A stretch of 64,000 bases of DNA, taken from NCBI GenBank assembly GCA_041390465.1, contig JAWKPW010000014.1:17237-81236 (forward strand), in the 5' to 3' direction. Positions 8,850 through 17,614 of the stretch are shown piece after piece (the first letter of the stretch is position 1; each line of letters starts with the position of its first letter). Source of the stretch: JAABRU01 sp041390465 (GTDB lineage: Bacteria > Desulfobacterota > Desulfobacteria > Desulfobacterales > Desulfococcaceae). The notes beneath the pieces are model-generated. The model was not told the origin of the DNA and made no database searches. It worked only from the letters and a program-made list of their open reading frames with translations. A program made the translations under genes and the position numbers.

Positions 8850-9230
8850 ACTTACCCTTATTAAGGGCGAAGGAGTCCCGAACTGAAAGTTTGGGACATT
8901 GAAATGATTCGGAAATCCGGCTAAAATTCCGTTTCACTTCATTTCGGCACTCCGGAAATTCCCTGACCTGAAGGCATTGGCGCTCTGCACGGGAACGGGA
9001 TTGGATAAGCATGTTTTCAATGGAGAATTTGATATCATACCAAATCGCCGTTGATTTTATACAGTGCTGTCAGTTTTTTTGTGACCTTTGTGTTCTTTGC
9101 AGTTAAAACAAACCTGACAGAAAGCACAGTTTCAAAGGAGAATTGGTATCACAGATTTTTGCGTGAACATCCCGCAGAGAAAACAGATTTTTTGTTTCTC
9201 TGCGGGAAAGTTTTCTGCTGCACGCAAAAT
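8850..9230. other. Gene-free 380-bp gap
   Basis: No credible gene. It holds imperfect short repeats (TTTGATATCATACCAAATC, and a GTGTTCTTTG(C/T)(A/G)GTTAAAA motif shared with position 1980) and the hairpin at 9171-9206. Confidence 0.5.
9171..9206 (-). terminator. Perfect 12-bp stem hairpin after flotillin gene
   Basis: CCCGCAGAGAAA and TTTCTCTGCGGG are exact complements with a 12-base loop, 25 bases past the flotillin stop. There is no clear U-tract, so it may end transcription or protect the 3' end. Confidence 0.5.
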
Positions 9231-11282
9231 TTATGCCCCCTCTTTCGGCACTCCCGCTTTTTTTGTTATCCCTGAACGCTCGGCAATGGCGAGCAGTTCA
9301 TAGAGCATTCCTTTGTCTTCCGGATTTTGGGCCATGCCCACCATTTTGCCCAGAAGGGCAGACACACTCAGATTTTTCACATCCTCGGCATTGAGACCGA
9401 ACTGGTTGACAAAGCGGCGAATCTGGGATTTGAAGAATTCCGGATCAGAATTGAAGAAAGTTTCTTTCACATCACTGAGGGTTTTGCTGGTGGTGACAAA
9501 GCGATCCACAGTTTTGCCTGCAATCACGGCATTCACCACCTTGTCAAAGAACACGGATTCTCCGCCAAGAATGTCTATTTTTGCGGATTTGAGAGCCTGT
9601 GCCAGCACATCGGCCTGATAGCGGGCAACCTCTTTGCGAATTTCGATCTCGGCCAGTTCCACAACCTTTGCCTTTTCCAGCTCCAGCTTGAATTCCTCGT
9701 GATCTCTGCCCACTGCATCCAGCAGTTTCATGGCATTGGCCTTGCCTTCAATGCCTTTTGCCTCTGCCTGATAATGCAGGGATGCGACTTTGGCCTTGGC
9801 TGTTCCCTCTTTTTCAACAGCCACTGCACGGGCTTCCAGCACCTGCACATCTGCCAGTCCGGGAGCAGCTTTTTCCGCTGTCGCAGCCTCCGCGAGCATT
9901 TTTTGGGCAGCAGACTCTTTCTGTGCCCTGTTCTGATATGCCTCGGCTTCCACAGCAATCTGCTCTGCCCGGAAATCCGCTGCCTTTTTCGCGGCTTCCG
10001 CAGCTTTCAGGGCTTTGATCATATCCTCCTCGGCCTTGAGTTCCGCAACCTGACGGGAGGCCTGCGCGGCTTTCACATCAATGACCAGAGCCTCTTCTGC
10101 CGATTTTTCCGCCTGGGTGATGGCAACCTTTTTCTCCCGTTCCGCAGTGGCAAATGCCTGCGTGTCTTTGATGCGCTCCTGTTCCTCCACCACGGTTTTT
10201 TCCACTTTCACCCGATCCCGGATCACTTCCTGAATATTTTTCTTTTCCATCTCCACAGCCTTGTCTTTTTCAATCCGGGTGAGTTCCACAACCCGCTCCC
10301 GTTCGGTGGCCTCCAGCATCCGATCCTTTTCCAGACGTTCTGCTTCAATGGCCTCGGTGCGCTCCTTGTTTTTTCTGGCCACAATGATCTGGCGCTGCTT
10401 GTTCTCCTCAGCCACATGGATTTCCTCTTCCGCTGTAATCCGGGCGCGTTCTGCTTTGAGCCTTTCCTCTTCCTGTATCTTTTTGGTATCAGCCTCCTCA
10501 CGGGCCTTGATGGATTCCACTTCCCGCCTCTGACGGTTTTCCGCATCAGCCAGTTGGCGTTCCAGTTCCAGAACCGCATCTCTGGCCTCCACATTCTGCC
10601 GGGTGATGGTCTTTTCCCTTTCCCGGTCAATCTGATTGGCAAGAATCTTCTGGTCAGATGTCAGTTCCGTAATGCGTTTGATGCCCTCGGAATCCATGAT
10701 ATTGTCCGGATCCAGTTTGCTGATGGGGGTCTGCTCCAGAAAATCAATGGCCGCGTCATCCATGACAAAGCCGTTGAGATCCGTGCCGATGACTTTCAGA
10801 ATTTCTTCCTTGAACTGGTCGCGGGAGGTGTAAAGATCGGAAAAATTGAAATGCTTGCCAACGGTTTTGAGAGCTTCTGAAAATTTTGCTTCAAAGAGTT
10901 CCTGCAGGGATTTGGGATCAGATGCGCGTTTGCATCCCACAGACTGGGCAACTTTTAGCACATCCTCCTCGGTTTTGTTCACCCGGACAAAAAAAACCAC
11001 CTTGATGTCAGCCCGGATATTGTCTTTGCAGATCAGTCCCTCGCTTCCCTGACGGTCAATGGTAACTTTTTCCACCGAGATGTCCATAAACTCAGCCATA
11101 TGCAGAATGGGAATCACAATGGAGCCGGAAAAACTGACTTTTGTGCCGCCAATGCCGTTGCGCACCAAAGCCTGTCCCTGCTCCACCTTGCGGTAGAACT
11201 TGGCCACCATGGCAAAAAAGCCGAAAATCACAAAAATCAGAAAGACAATGCCTGTCACGCCGATGCCTGTGAGAAAATTCAT
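9231..11282 (-). CDS. Flotillin/SPFH-domain protein (YqiK-like)
   Basis: 683 residues. An N-terminal membrane segment (TGIVFLIFVIFGFFAMVA, about 9-26) is followed by an SPFH/band-7 domain (about 30-200). A very long charged coiled coil rich in Glu, Ala, Lys and Arg (about 215-560) comes next, then a C-terminal flotillin tail. Such proteins organise membrane microdomains. It lies about 190 bp downstream of a YqiJ-like gene on the same strand, the usual partner pair, although a terminator-like hairpin and repeat A sit between them. The ATG at 11282 follows GGGAGG. Confidence 0.88.
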   Translation of the reverse strand: MNFLTGIGVTGIVFLIFVIFGFFAMVAKFYRKVEQGQALVRNGIGGTKVSFSGSIVIPILHMAEFMDISVEKVTIDRQGSEGLICKDNIRADIKVVFFVRVNKTEEDVLKVAQSVGCKRASDPKSLQELFEAKFSEALKTVGKHFNFSDLYTSRDQFKEEILKVIGTDLNGFVMDDAAIDFLEQTPISKLDPDNIMDSEGIKRITELTSDQKILANQIDREREKTITRQNVEARDAVLELERQLADAENRQRREVESIKAREEADTKKIQEEERLKAERARITAEEEIHVAEENKQRQIIVARKNKERTEAIEAERLEKDRMLEATERERVVELTRIEKDKAVEMEKKNIQEVIRDRVKVEKTVVEEQERIKDTQAFATAEREKKVAITQAEKSAEEALVIDVKAAQASRQVAELKAEEDMIKALKAAEAAKKAADFRAEQIAVEAEAYQNRAQKESAAQKMLAEAATAEKAAPGLADVQVLEARAVAVEKEGTAKAKVASLHYQAEAKGIEGKANAMKLLDAVGRDHEEFKLELEKAKVVELAEIEIRKEVARYQADVLAQALKSAKIDILGGESVFFDKVVNAVIAGKTVDRFVTTSKTLSDVKETFFNSDPEFFKSQIRRFVNQFGLNAEDVKNLSVSALLGKMVGMAQNPEDKGMLYELLAIAERSGITKKAGVPKEGA

Positions 11283-11352
11283 ACAAACCTCCCTGTTAAA
11301 TGATCAATTCAGAACTGTCTGTTTTTTTAACTGGATATATATCTTATTTCAG

Positions 11353-11384
11353 GATTTGACAACTTTTTGAAAGCTGCCAAATCT
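11353..11384. repeat. Dispersed hairpin repeat A
   Basis: GATTTGACAACTTTTTGAAA, then GCTGCCAAATCT; a copy of the family described at 6753, in the gap between the YqiJ-like and flotillin genes. Confidence 0.7.
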
Positions 11385-11418
11385 TATCGGAATGTTCCCC
11401 AAAGACATGAACACTGGT

Positions 11419-11454
11419 AAAAAAACCGGTTTTTTCCAAAAAATCCGGTTTTTT
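11419..11454 (-). terminator. Terminator-like hairpin (family C)
   Basis: AAAAAACCGGTTTTTTCC pairs with the following AAAAAATCCGGTTTTTT, giving A- and T-runs on both sides. It lies just past the YqiJ-like stop and could terminate in either direction. Confidence 0.65.
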
Positions 11455-11471
11455 GGATATACGAAAAAAAA

Positions 11472-12086
11472 TCATTCTTCTTCATATTTTTCCACAAAAT
11501 AGATGCCTTTTTCCTTATCCTCGTCAAACACCAGCACTTTTTCCCCTTTTGCAAAAACCGTATCCCGCTGCGTTCGGGCATTGATGCGGATGGGCGAGCC
11601 TTTGGTGAGAATATCCACCTGTCCCACATGGGCATCGACTTTGCTGGTGACAACAGTTCCTGTCCGGTAGAGAATCTGCTGATCCGATTTGTCCTCCCGG
11701 CTTATGGGGCCGATGATTTTCACCACTGCACGGCTTATCAGAACTGTGGCAAAAAAACCCAGAACAAGATTGATGACAAACAGTCCGGTTCCCAAAAGTA
11801 CGGACTGGGCAGGATTGAGATAATGATTGCCCACCATGGAAAAAATCCAGCAGCTCAGCACCAGGATGCTGATGACCATCATAAAAGGCACTTCTCCGAT
11901 ATTGAGCATTTCTGTCAGAGAGGAAAACAGTTCTCCGCCGTCATCCGCATCCATATCCATATCCGGCATCCAGTCCACATCTGCAGCGCCCAGTATGACA
12001 AAAATCCAGTACAGGAGCATCAGCCCCAGAAGAATGGTGAAGGGAAGGTTAAGAGGGGAAATGGCTGCGTGAAAAAATTCGGACAT
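11472..12086 (-). CDS. YqiJ-like membrane protein with OB-fold tail
   Basis: 204 residues. At least three hydrophobic helices are seen: LPFTILLGLMLLYWIFVILG, VPFMMVISILVLSCWIFSMV and LLGTGLFVINLVLGFFATVL. Between them is an acidic stretch (DVDWMPDMDMDADDGGE). The C-terminal 70 residues form a beta-rich OB-like domain (GTVVTSKVDAHVGQVDI, then GEKVLVFDEDKEKGIYFV), as in E. coli YqiJ. It is the usual neighbour of YqiK-type flotillin and probably its membrane partner. An open frame extends to 12218, but GGAGG eight bases before the ATG at 12086 decides the start. Confidence 0.82.
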   Translation of the reverse strand: MSEFFHAAISPLNLPFTILLGLMLLYWIFVILGAADVDWMPDMDMDADDGGELFSSLTEMLNIGEVPFMMVISILVLSCWIFSMVGNHYLNPAQSVLLGTGLFVINLVLGFFATVLISRAVVKIIGPISREDKSDQQILYRTGTVVTSKVDAHVGQVDILTKGSPIRINARTQRDTVFAKGEKVLVFDEDKEKGIYFVEKYEEE

Positions 12087-12223
12087 AGGTTTTGCCTCCA
12101 TGTTCTGAAGAGGGTTTGTTGAATGAGCGGAAAAACACAAGAGACTGTTATCGGTTACAACAAATTCATTGACAGGCATCGTCCCTGTCTGCTGTAATGA
12201 GGGGGTAAGCTTTTTCACTCACA

Positions 12224-12241
12224 TTTTCAGATTTCATATAA
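12224..12241. repeat. Dispersed repeat D copy supplying a stop codon
   Basis: TTTTCAGATTTCATATAA. On the minus strand it encodes the last residues and stop of the next gene (Tyr-Glu-Ile-stop), so the repeat has been taken into, or defines, the 3' end of that gene. Confidence 0.5.
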
Positions 12242-12613
12242 AGCCAAAGCAGGTTTGATTTCTTTGTCCGGTTTTTCCAAAAATTTTTCCCTTACTGATT
12301 TTTCAAACAAAAGAAGCAGCAGGGTTGACAATCTTGTGGAAGCCTGCCATTCCTGATCCGTTATGTCAGGATAATATTCCTTAACTTCCTGCGGAGGCTG
12401 TTCCATATCTTCAAGTGCATTGACAATGTCTGAAACAAACAGATTTCTGTTTTTTATTTTTATTCCAAAATTGCCATTTGAACAGCCCAGTTCAATATGA
12501 TTCATGCTTTCCCTGTTGTCTTCAGTTCCGGAACCGAAGCTGACAAGCAGTTTCTTTATATATGAATCCAGAGTTTCCAAATACGATTCTGATATATTCT
12601 GCAAAGTGTTCAT
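12227..12613 (-). CDS. Hypothetical protein
   Basis: 128 residues, not recognised. It is soluble and acidic, with a C-terminal Leu-rich helix (STRLSTLLLLLFEKSVREKFL). It shares four bases (ATGA) with the end of the gene at 12610-12951, so the two are translationally coupled. Its last codons lie inside repeat D, so the native C terminus may have been longer. Confidence 0.6.
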   Translation of the reverse strand: MNTLQNISESYLETLDSYIKKLLVSFGSGTEDNRESMNHIELGCSNGNFGIKIKNRNLFVSDIVNALEDMEQPPQEVKEYYPDITDQEWQASTRLSTLLLLLFEKSVREKFLEKPDKEIKPALALYEI

Positions 12614-12951
12614 CGTTCTGCCCCTCTCTTTGTGATTGAAACTGAAATAAGATATTCATCATTGAATATTGACAGAGCCTCTGATGGAATTGCATATCTG
12701 CCCGGTTCATTTTCAGGTTTGGTTTCAAACTGCCTCAGCCATTGTTTTGTACCATTTTTCGCAATTATCTCTATTCGGTATTTATAATTTTTGGGTTTTC
12801 CCAATCTTCTGGGATCAACCATACCGATTTCAGCAATCCATTTTGGCTGTGTTTCATGATTCGGCTTTGGAGATAATCTTTGCTTATAGACACAGCCGGC
12901 TGCTTCTTCCTCATTGCCGTAACGTTCATATTTTTCATAACGTTCTGACAT
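12610..12951 (-). CDS. Hypothetical protein
   Basis: 113 residues, not recognised. The N terminus is rich in Glu, Tyr and Arg (SERYEKYERYGNEEEAAG). A likely beta-rich part follows (KYRIEIIAKNGTKQWLRQF, then GRYAIPSEALSIFNDEYLIS). It is the first gene of a two-gene unit with the gene at 12227, overlapping by ATGA. Nothing around it reveals a function; the upstream mlaA gene is on the same strand but has its own terminal region. Confidence 0.55.
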   Translation of the reverse strand: MSERYEKYERYGNEEEAAGCVYKQRLSPKPNHETQPKWIAEIGMVDPRRLGKPKNYKYRIEIIAKNGTKQWLRQFETKPENEPGRYAIPSEALSIFNDEYLISVSITKRGAER

Positions 12952-13014
12952 TTTGATCTATTATTTCATCATTGTATGAGCGTTAACGGCTGAAACAGCC
13001 TGGCGAATCATCTC

Positions 13015-13767
13015 CTATTCCCGCACTTTTTTCTCACGGTTCTGGATATACGCATCCCGGAATGCCTCATAGGGATCCACTGCCGCATTTTTCAGGGCTT
13101 CATAATCGCCAATGCGGAAGGATATGCCGTTGACGGTATCCACAGCCCGCAGTCCCATTGCCGCGCCGGTGTCAACATAGGAAAGGGGAGAAAGCCAACT
13201 GTCCCCTGCTTTGCCCGCAGTATCCCGCAGAGAAGACGGCCCCATAACAGGCCAGACAATGTAAAAACCGCTGCCCACCCCGTAAACTGCCAGAGTCTGA
13301 CCAAAATCTTCCTCCGGCACTCTTTTCAGGGCGGGCTCTTTGTCCGCAGGATTGCCGAATCCGCCAACGCCCACAACGGTATTGACCATGAATCTGCCCA
13401 GTTCCACTCCCGCTCTTTCTGTCTTGCCCTGCAGGATGCAGTTGACAAAGCGCACCGGTGTGAAGAGATTGCCAAAAAAATTCCTGATGCCGTTTCGCAC
13501 CGGTTCCGGGGTTACGGTTTTGTAACCGCTCGCGACCGGTTTCATCACCCAGAACCAGAGTTTGTCATTGACATGAAACATGCCTTTGTTCCAGTAATAC
13601 AGGGGATCACTCACTTTTCCCGGTGTCTGCTCATCTTCCTCCAGATCATTGAGAATATCCGCATAGGGATCTTCCGCATCAGCACAAAAGGCCCGGTCCG
13701 GAAAGCAACTTATTGCAAACATGGAAACAGCAAGTGCTGCACACAAAAAAAATGCGGTTCTGTTCAC
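13015..13767 (-). CDS. mlaA: MlaA (VacJ) outer-membrane lipoprotein
   Basis: 250 residues. An N-terminal lipoprotein signal (LCAALAVSMFAISC, Cys21) is followed by the MlaA domain: SDPLYYWNKGMFHVNDKLWF, NFFGNLFTPVRFVNCILQGK, VNTVVGVGGFGNPA and EDFGQTLAVYGVGSGFYIVWP. MlaA removes mislocalised phospholipid from the outer leaflet of the outer membrane and hands it to MlaC. It is the last gene of mlaEFDCA, about 275 bases after mlaC, with a repeat-B hairpin between. The length is typical. Confidence 0.93.
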   Translation of the reverse strand: MNRTAFFLCAALAVSMFAISCFPDRAFCADAEDPYADILNDLEEDEQTPGKVSDPLYYWNKGMFHVNDKLWFWVMKPVASGYKTVTPEPVRNGIRNFFGNLFTPVRFVNCILQGKTERAGVELGRFMVNTVVGVGGFGNPADKEPALKRVPEEDFGQTLAVYGVGSGFYIVWPVMGPSSLRDTAGKAGDSWLSPLSYVDTGAAMGLRAVDTVNGISFRIGDYEALKNAAVDPYEAFRDAYIQNREKKVRE

Positions 13768-13822
13768 TGTGCCACCTCGGAAAAAAATTTTGAAAATGTT
13801 GAAAGTTTCGCAGTTGACCGAA

Positions 13823-13855
13823 AAACCCTGAGGGTTTTGAAAACCCTCAGGGTTT
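13823..13855. repeat. Dispersed hairpin repeat B
   Basis: AAACCCTGAGGGTTTTGAAA, then ACCCTCAGGGTTT: a perfect inverted repeat between mlaC and mlaA. Sister copies with TAAGGG in place of GAGGG lie at 32703, 33874 and 61740, with a half copy at 37323. Confidence 0.7.
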
Positions 13856-14042
13856 AAGGAGGGATTTCTTCAGCAACTGCGTAACGCCTGAATGTGTAAG
13901 CGGAGTGTCAGAGAGATTCATTTGTCCGGAGTGCCAGACTTTCTGTCCGGCGCTTTTTTTCTGCGGTCAGGTTGATGGATTAAAAATTCAGCATTGCACA
14001 TTAAAAGCCGGTGAGTGGAACCCTTATGCAAAAAACCGGAAA

Positions 14043-14693
14043 TCAGGGTTTTTTCTCATCAGCGGATTCCAGATCCATCCCCCTGCCGCGCTCATGCTTT
14101 TCATTCTTTTCTTTCAGGCGCTGAATCAACTGATCCGGCTTTTCTTTTTCCAGAATGTTTTTGAACTGGCTCCGGTAATTGCTCACCAGACTGACCCCTT
14201 CTATGTTTATGTCATAAATCCACCATTTGTCTCCATGAAAGTGCATACTGTAATCCATGGGAATCTCCACCTTGCCTCTGAGGATTTTGCTTTTGACCAC
14301 AGCTTTGTCTTTCGAAATCATGTCCTCACCGAGAAAGACAATTTCCTCATCATGAAATTCGCCCTGAATCTTGTCAATATAGGTGTTGCGAAGCAGTTCG
14401 GTAAATTCCGCAATGAACTCCTCCTGCTGCTTTGCATTGAAATCCCTCCAGCTCCGTGCCAGTGCCCGCATGGAAATGAGTTTGAAATCAAAGGCTTCTC
14501 TCACAATTTCCCATATTTTCTCCCGCTGCGGTTCTTTTTTGTCCGGAGCGGTGTACTGCGGATCCTTGAGAAGGGCAATCCCTTTTTCAATGGGAACTTT
14601 CACCTGCTCCATGGGTCCCGGCTGCGCCCCGTGCAGAGGAACAGTCATAACCAATCCCATTATCATCAGAAACACAAAAATATTCTTTTTCAT
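14043..14693 (-). CDS. mlaC: MlaC/Ttg2D periplasmic phospholipid carrier
   Basis: 216 residues with an N-terminal signal sequence (KKNIFVFLMIMGLVMTVPLH, cleaved near GAQPG). The MlaC domain follows: FDFKLISMRALARSWRDFNA, FIAEFTELLRNTYIDKIQ and PMDYSMHFHGDKWWIYDINI. It shuttles phospholipid between MlaA and the MlaFEDB complex. AAGGAG before the ATG at 14693 fixes the start; the frame stays open to 14741. The C-terminal charged tail overlaps a terminator-like inverted repeat at 14031-14055. Confidence 0.93.
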   Translation of the reverse strand: MKKNIFVFLMIMGLVMTVPLHGAQPGPMEQVKVPIEKGIALLKDPQYTAPDKKEPQREKIWEIVREAFDFKLISMRALARSWRDFNAKQQEEFIAEFTELLRNTYIDKIQGEFHDEEIVFLGEDMISKDKAVVKSKILRGKVEIPMDYSMHFHGDKWWIYDINIEGVSLVSNYRSQFKNILEKEKPDQLIQRLKEKNEKHERGRGMDLESADEKKP

Positions 14694-14784
14694 CGCACAT
14701 CTCCTTTTCTCAGTTGGTATCCGGCTTAAGCAATCGACCATAACAACTTATAATTTTTTCAGATCAATTTTCAGAAAGACTGGC

Positions 14785-14817
14785 AGATTTGACAGCTTTT
14801 TGAAAGTTGTCAAATCT
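14785..14817. repeat. Dispersed hairpin repeat A
   Basis: AGATTTGACAGCTTTTTGAA, then AGTTGTCAAATCT, between mlaD and mlaC. One arm base differs from the perfect copies. Confidence 0.7.
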
Positions 14818-14873
14818 TATAAATTGTTATGGCCTGTCGCCTACTGCATAAACATCTTGAATTTTGCAGAATC

Positions 14874-14907
14874 AAAAACTGAATTTTTTCAAAAAATTCA
14901 GTTTTTT
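14874..14907 (-). terminator. Terminator-like hairpin after mlaD
   Basis: AAAAACTGAATTTTTTC pairs with AAAAAATTCAGTTTTTT, 42 bases past the mlaD stop. Together with repeat A it may reduce read-through from mlaEFD into mlaC-mlaA. Confidence 0.6.
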
Positions 14908-14948
14908 CATTCCCTGTTTCATCCTGCAAAAACTGAATTGGTCAGGTA

Positions 14949-15395
14949 CTACATGCTGCCGAATACATATTTTTTAATCATATCCTCCAGATCAATGGCA
15001 GATTCCGTCTCTGTAATCACATCTCCGGATTTGAGAAAATCCTCTGATCCGCCCGGAGAAATTTTGATATATTTGTCGCCGATGAGACCGGATGTCTTGA
15101 CAGAGGCAATGGAATCCTCACTGAGTTTCAGATCCTTTTGGATTTTCATATCCACCACTGCCACCATGCGCTCCTGATCCAGAGAGATGCTGTCCACCTT
15201 TCCCACCTGCACCCCTGCCATTTCCACAACCGCGCCGGTTTTCAGTCCTGAAACCGACTGAAATTTTGCTGAAAGTGTGTAATGGTTGGCGCCCAGCACC
15301 TCGGCTTTTCCCAGTTTTATGGTCAGCCAGCTTACGCAGAGCAGACCGATGACCACAAATATGCCCACAGACATTTCAACAGATGCCCTTTTCAT
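14949..15395 (-). CDS. mlaD: MlaD (MCE-domain) lipid transport protein
   Basis: 148 residues. One N-terminal membrane anchor (VGIFVVIGLLCVSWLTIKLG) is followed by an MCE domain (YTLSAKFQSVSGLKTGAVVE, then AGVQVGKVDSISLD and TSGLIGDKYIKISPGG), as in E. coli MlaD. It forms the periplasmic hexameric ring of the MlaFEDB complex. Its start overlaps the end of mlaF by four bases, showing tight coupling. Length is usual. Confidence 0.93.
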   Translation of the reverse strand: MKRASVEMSVGIFVVIGLLCVSWLTIKLGKAEVLGANHYTLSAKFQSVSGLKTGAVVEMAGVQVGKVDSISLDQERMVAVVDMKIQKDLKLSEDSIASVKTSGLIGDKYIKISPGGSEDFLKSGDVITETESAIDLEDMIKKYVFGSM

Positions 15396-16633
15396 ACCGC
15401 CTCCGACCCTGCTTCATTTCGCGTGCACACATTGAATTCATAAAACACATCTTTGCTGATTTCCGCTTCAGTTATCATCTCTTCAATGGATTTGTCCTGT
15501 GCAGCCTCGGCAATGCCCGCGCTCACGGAAAAACAGAATTCCGGATAGGGCTGACTGTTGACAATCCCCTCATTTTTCAGTTTTTCTGCCAGATTCGAGC
15601 AGATCACCCGGGCTCCTTCCCTGTCTGTGCGGGGCAGAAGCAGCATAATCCTGTTCATTCCCAGCCGGGAGCATATATCCGTAATTCTCAGATGCCTGCG
15701 CACAGCAGTGGAAAAATTGCTCAAAGCGCTCTGCTCGGCCTCATATCCGGCCATTTTTTTGATTTCATACAGATTTTCCACTGTCAGCAGCACAATGGAA
15801 AATGCGTTTCTGTGCCGCAGCATTCTGGCCATTTCCTCCTGATACCTTCTTTCCCCCTGGGAAAGGGGATCCATGCCGGTCAGGGTGTCATGACGGCTTT
15901 CCCGGCCCCGGATGAATTCAAGGATGACCGGATTGTCAGAACGGCGAATCTCCTGGGAACTTCCCTCAAAAATGATCTTCCCCTCATCAATCATGGCAAT
16001 GCGCTGGGCAATGAAAAAAATGTCCGGTATTTCATGACTGACCACCACGCCCGTAAATCCAAAACGCTTCTGATAATCGGCTATCATGCTGTGCACAGCA
16101 TTTTTGCGGATGGGGTCCAGTCCTGTGGTGGGTTCGTCAAACAGAATGATCTCCGGATCTGTCACCAAAGCTCTTGCCAGAGCCACCCGTTTTTTCATGC
16201 CTCCGGAAAGCTGGGAGGGATAATCTCTCTCAATGCCTTCCAGATCAAGCTGTGCCATTTTGTCAAGAACCCTGTCCCGGATTTCGTTTTTGGACAGGGA
16301 GGTCTTTTCTTTCAGGGGCAGGGCAATGTTCTGAAAAACGGTCATGGAATCAAAGAGCGCGGTTTCCTGAAACATATAACTGAACTTTTTTTTCATGGCC
16401 TTTTTTTCAGCTTTTTTCATGCGGGAAACCGGTCTGCCCTCAAAGAATATCTCGCCCGAATCCTTTTCAATCAGTCCGATGATATGCTTGAGCAGAACAC
16501 TTTTTCCCTCGCCGCTTTTGCCCACAATGGCAGTAATCTGCCCTTTGTGTATGCCGAGGTTCAGCTCCCTGAGGACCTGGTTGTCCCCGTATGCCTTGGA
16601 AACGTTTTCAAAACGGATAAGCGGTTCTGTCAT
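15392..16633 (-). CDS. mlaF: MlaF ABC ATPase fused to a degenerate GGDEF-like domain
   Basis: 413 residues. Residues 1-245 are a complete ABC ATPase of the MlaF type: Walker A GKSGEGKS (38-45), signature LSGGM (142-146), Walker B ILFDEPT (163-169) and switch His200. It drives phospholipid transport with MlaE and MlaD. Residues 248-395 are extra. They begin HDTLTG, like a diguanylate cyclase, and keep the fold pattern, but the GGDEF loop is replaced by GMNRIMLLLP (325-334), so catalysis is not expected. Ordinary MlaF ends near 270 residues. It sits between mlaE (8 bases) and mlaD (overlap). A sensory or docking role for the tail is inferred. Confidence 0.9.
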   Translation of the reverse strand: MTEPLIRFENVSKAYGDNQVLRELNLGIHKGQITAIVGKSGEGKSVLLKHIIGLIEKDSGEIFFEGRPVSRMKKAEKKAMKKKFSYMFQETALFDSMTVFQNIALPLKEKTSLSKNEIRDRVLDKMAQLDLEGIERDYPSQLSGGMKKRVALARALVTDPEIILFDEPTTGLDPIRKNAVHSMIADYQKRFGFTGVVVSHEIPDIFFIAQRIAMIDEGKIIFEGSSQEIRRSDNPVILEFIRGRESRHDTLTGMDPLSQGERRYQEEMARMLRHRNAFSIVLLTVENLYEIKKMAGYEAEQSALSNFSTAVRRHLRITDICSRLGMNRIMLLLPRTDREGARVICSNLAEKLKNEGIVNSQPYPEFCFSVSAGIAEAAQDKSIEEMITEAEISKDVFYEFNVCTRNEAGSEAV

Positions 16634-16641
16634 GCCCAGCC

Positions 16642-17445
16642 TTACATCAGAAAAGAGGTCAGCACATAATCTGCGGCCAGAATCAGCACACAGGAAATCA
16701 CCACAGCCGAAGTTGTGGCAGAACCCACGCCTTTGGCCCCGAATCCCTCTTTGCGCATATGGGTGTAATATCCCTGAAAGCAGCAGATGGTGACAACCAG
16801 GGCTCCGAAAACCAGGGCCTTGATGAATCCGCCGCTGACATCTTCCATCTGCACGCTGAATTCGGTACGGTAAAAATACAGTCCGGAATTGATTCCCAGC
16901 AGAACACAGCCGGTCAGATATCCGCCGATAATGCCGATCACATCGAAAAGCGCTGTCAGAAGGGGAAAACTGAACAGAGATGCTGCCAGCCGGGGACTGT
17001 AGAGAAAGCGGATGGAGTCAATGTCCATTGTTTCCAGGGCATCAATCTGCTCGGAGATGCGCATGATTCCCAGTTCCGCCGCCATGGCTGAACCGGCCCG
17101 GCCTGTCACCATGATGGCTGTGAGAACCGGCCCAAGTTCCCGAATCAGGGTAAGGGAAACCAGAGTTCCCAGCAGCCCCTCGGAACCGAATTTGACCAGA
17201 GTGTAATATCCCTGAAATCCGAGCACCATACCGGTGAATGCTCCGGTCAGGCTCACGACAATCACGGATTTCATGCCGATAAAATACACCTGTTCAATGA
17301 ATTTTCGCAACTGAATGGGCCAGGAAAAAATATGAAACAGACCTTTGAGAAAGAAAATGGCAATCCGTCCCAGTTCCCCGATGATGAACAAAGTGTCTTT
17401 TCCCATTGCACGGATGGGATTTGTTGTAATGGCAGGCATCTGCAT
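16642..17445 (-). CDS. mlaE: MlaE lipid ABC transporter permease
   Basis: 267 residues with about five membrane helices. The MlaE-family hallmark is present: LTLIRELGPVLTAIMVTGRA, then AAELGIMRISEQIDALETM and SPRLAASLFSFPLLT. It is the inner-membrane core of the MlaFEDB complex and the first gene of mlaEFDCA. It starts about 170 bases after the atpF stop, with a hairpin between, so the operon likely has its own promoter. Confidence 0.94.
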   Translation of the reverse strand: MQMPAITTNPIRAMGKDTLFIIGELGRIAIFFLKGLFHIFSWPIQLRKFIEQVYFIGMKSVIVVSLTGAFTGMVLGFQGYYTLVKFGSEGLLGTLVSLTLIRELGPVLTAIMVTGRAGSAMAAELGIMRISEQIDALETMDIDSIRFLYSPRLAASLFSFPLLTALFDVIGIIGGYLTGCVLLGINSGLYFYRTEFSVQMEDVSGGFIKALVFGALVVTICCFQGYYTHMRKEGFGAKGVGSATTSAVVISCVLILAADYVLTSFLM

Positions 17446-17550
17446 AGAACATTCCTGTAAGGGGCTGAAAGAATCATTGTATGAAACTGTTTGGAAATAT
17501 AGTAAATCAGAACGAATGTGTCAAGTCAGAAAGGAAAGGCGGAAAAAGGA

Positions 17551-17583
17551 AAACCCGATTCCCCAAAACGGAAACCGGGTTTG
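17551..17583 (-). terminator. Hairpin between atpF and mlaE
   Basis: AAACCCGATTCCCC and the following GGAAACCGGGTTT form an imperfect stem about 32 bases past the atpF stop. Likely the end of the F0 operon, consistent with no F1 genes following. Confidence 0.5.
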
Positions 17584-17614
17584 ACAGGATTGCTTCATAA
17601 CAGGGCAGAGAATG

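Noticed and set aside
9327..10880. A 517-residue open frame on the plus strand rich in Phe and Leu
   Set aside because: Antisense to the flotillin coiled coil; the composition mirrors Glu/Lys/Ala codons.
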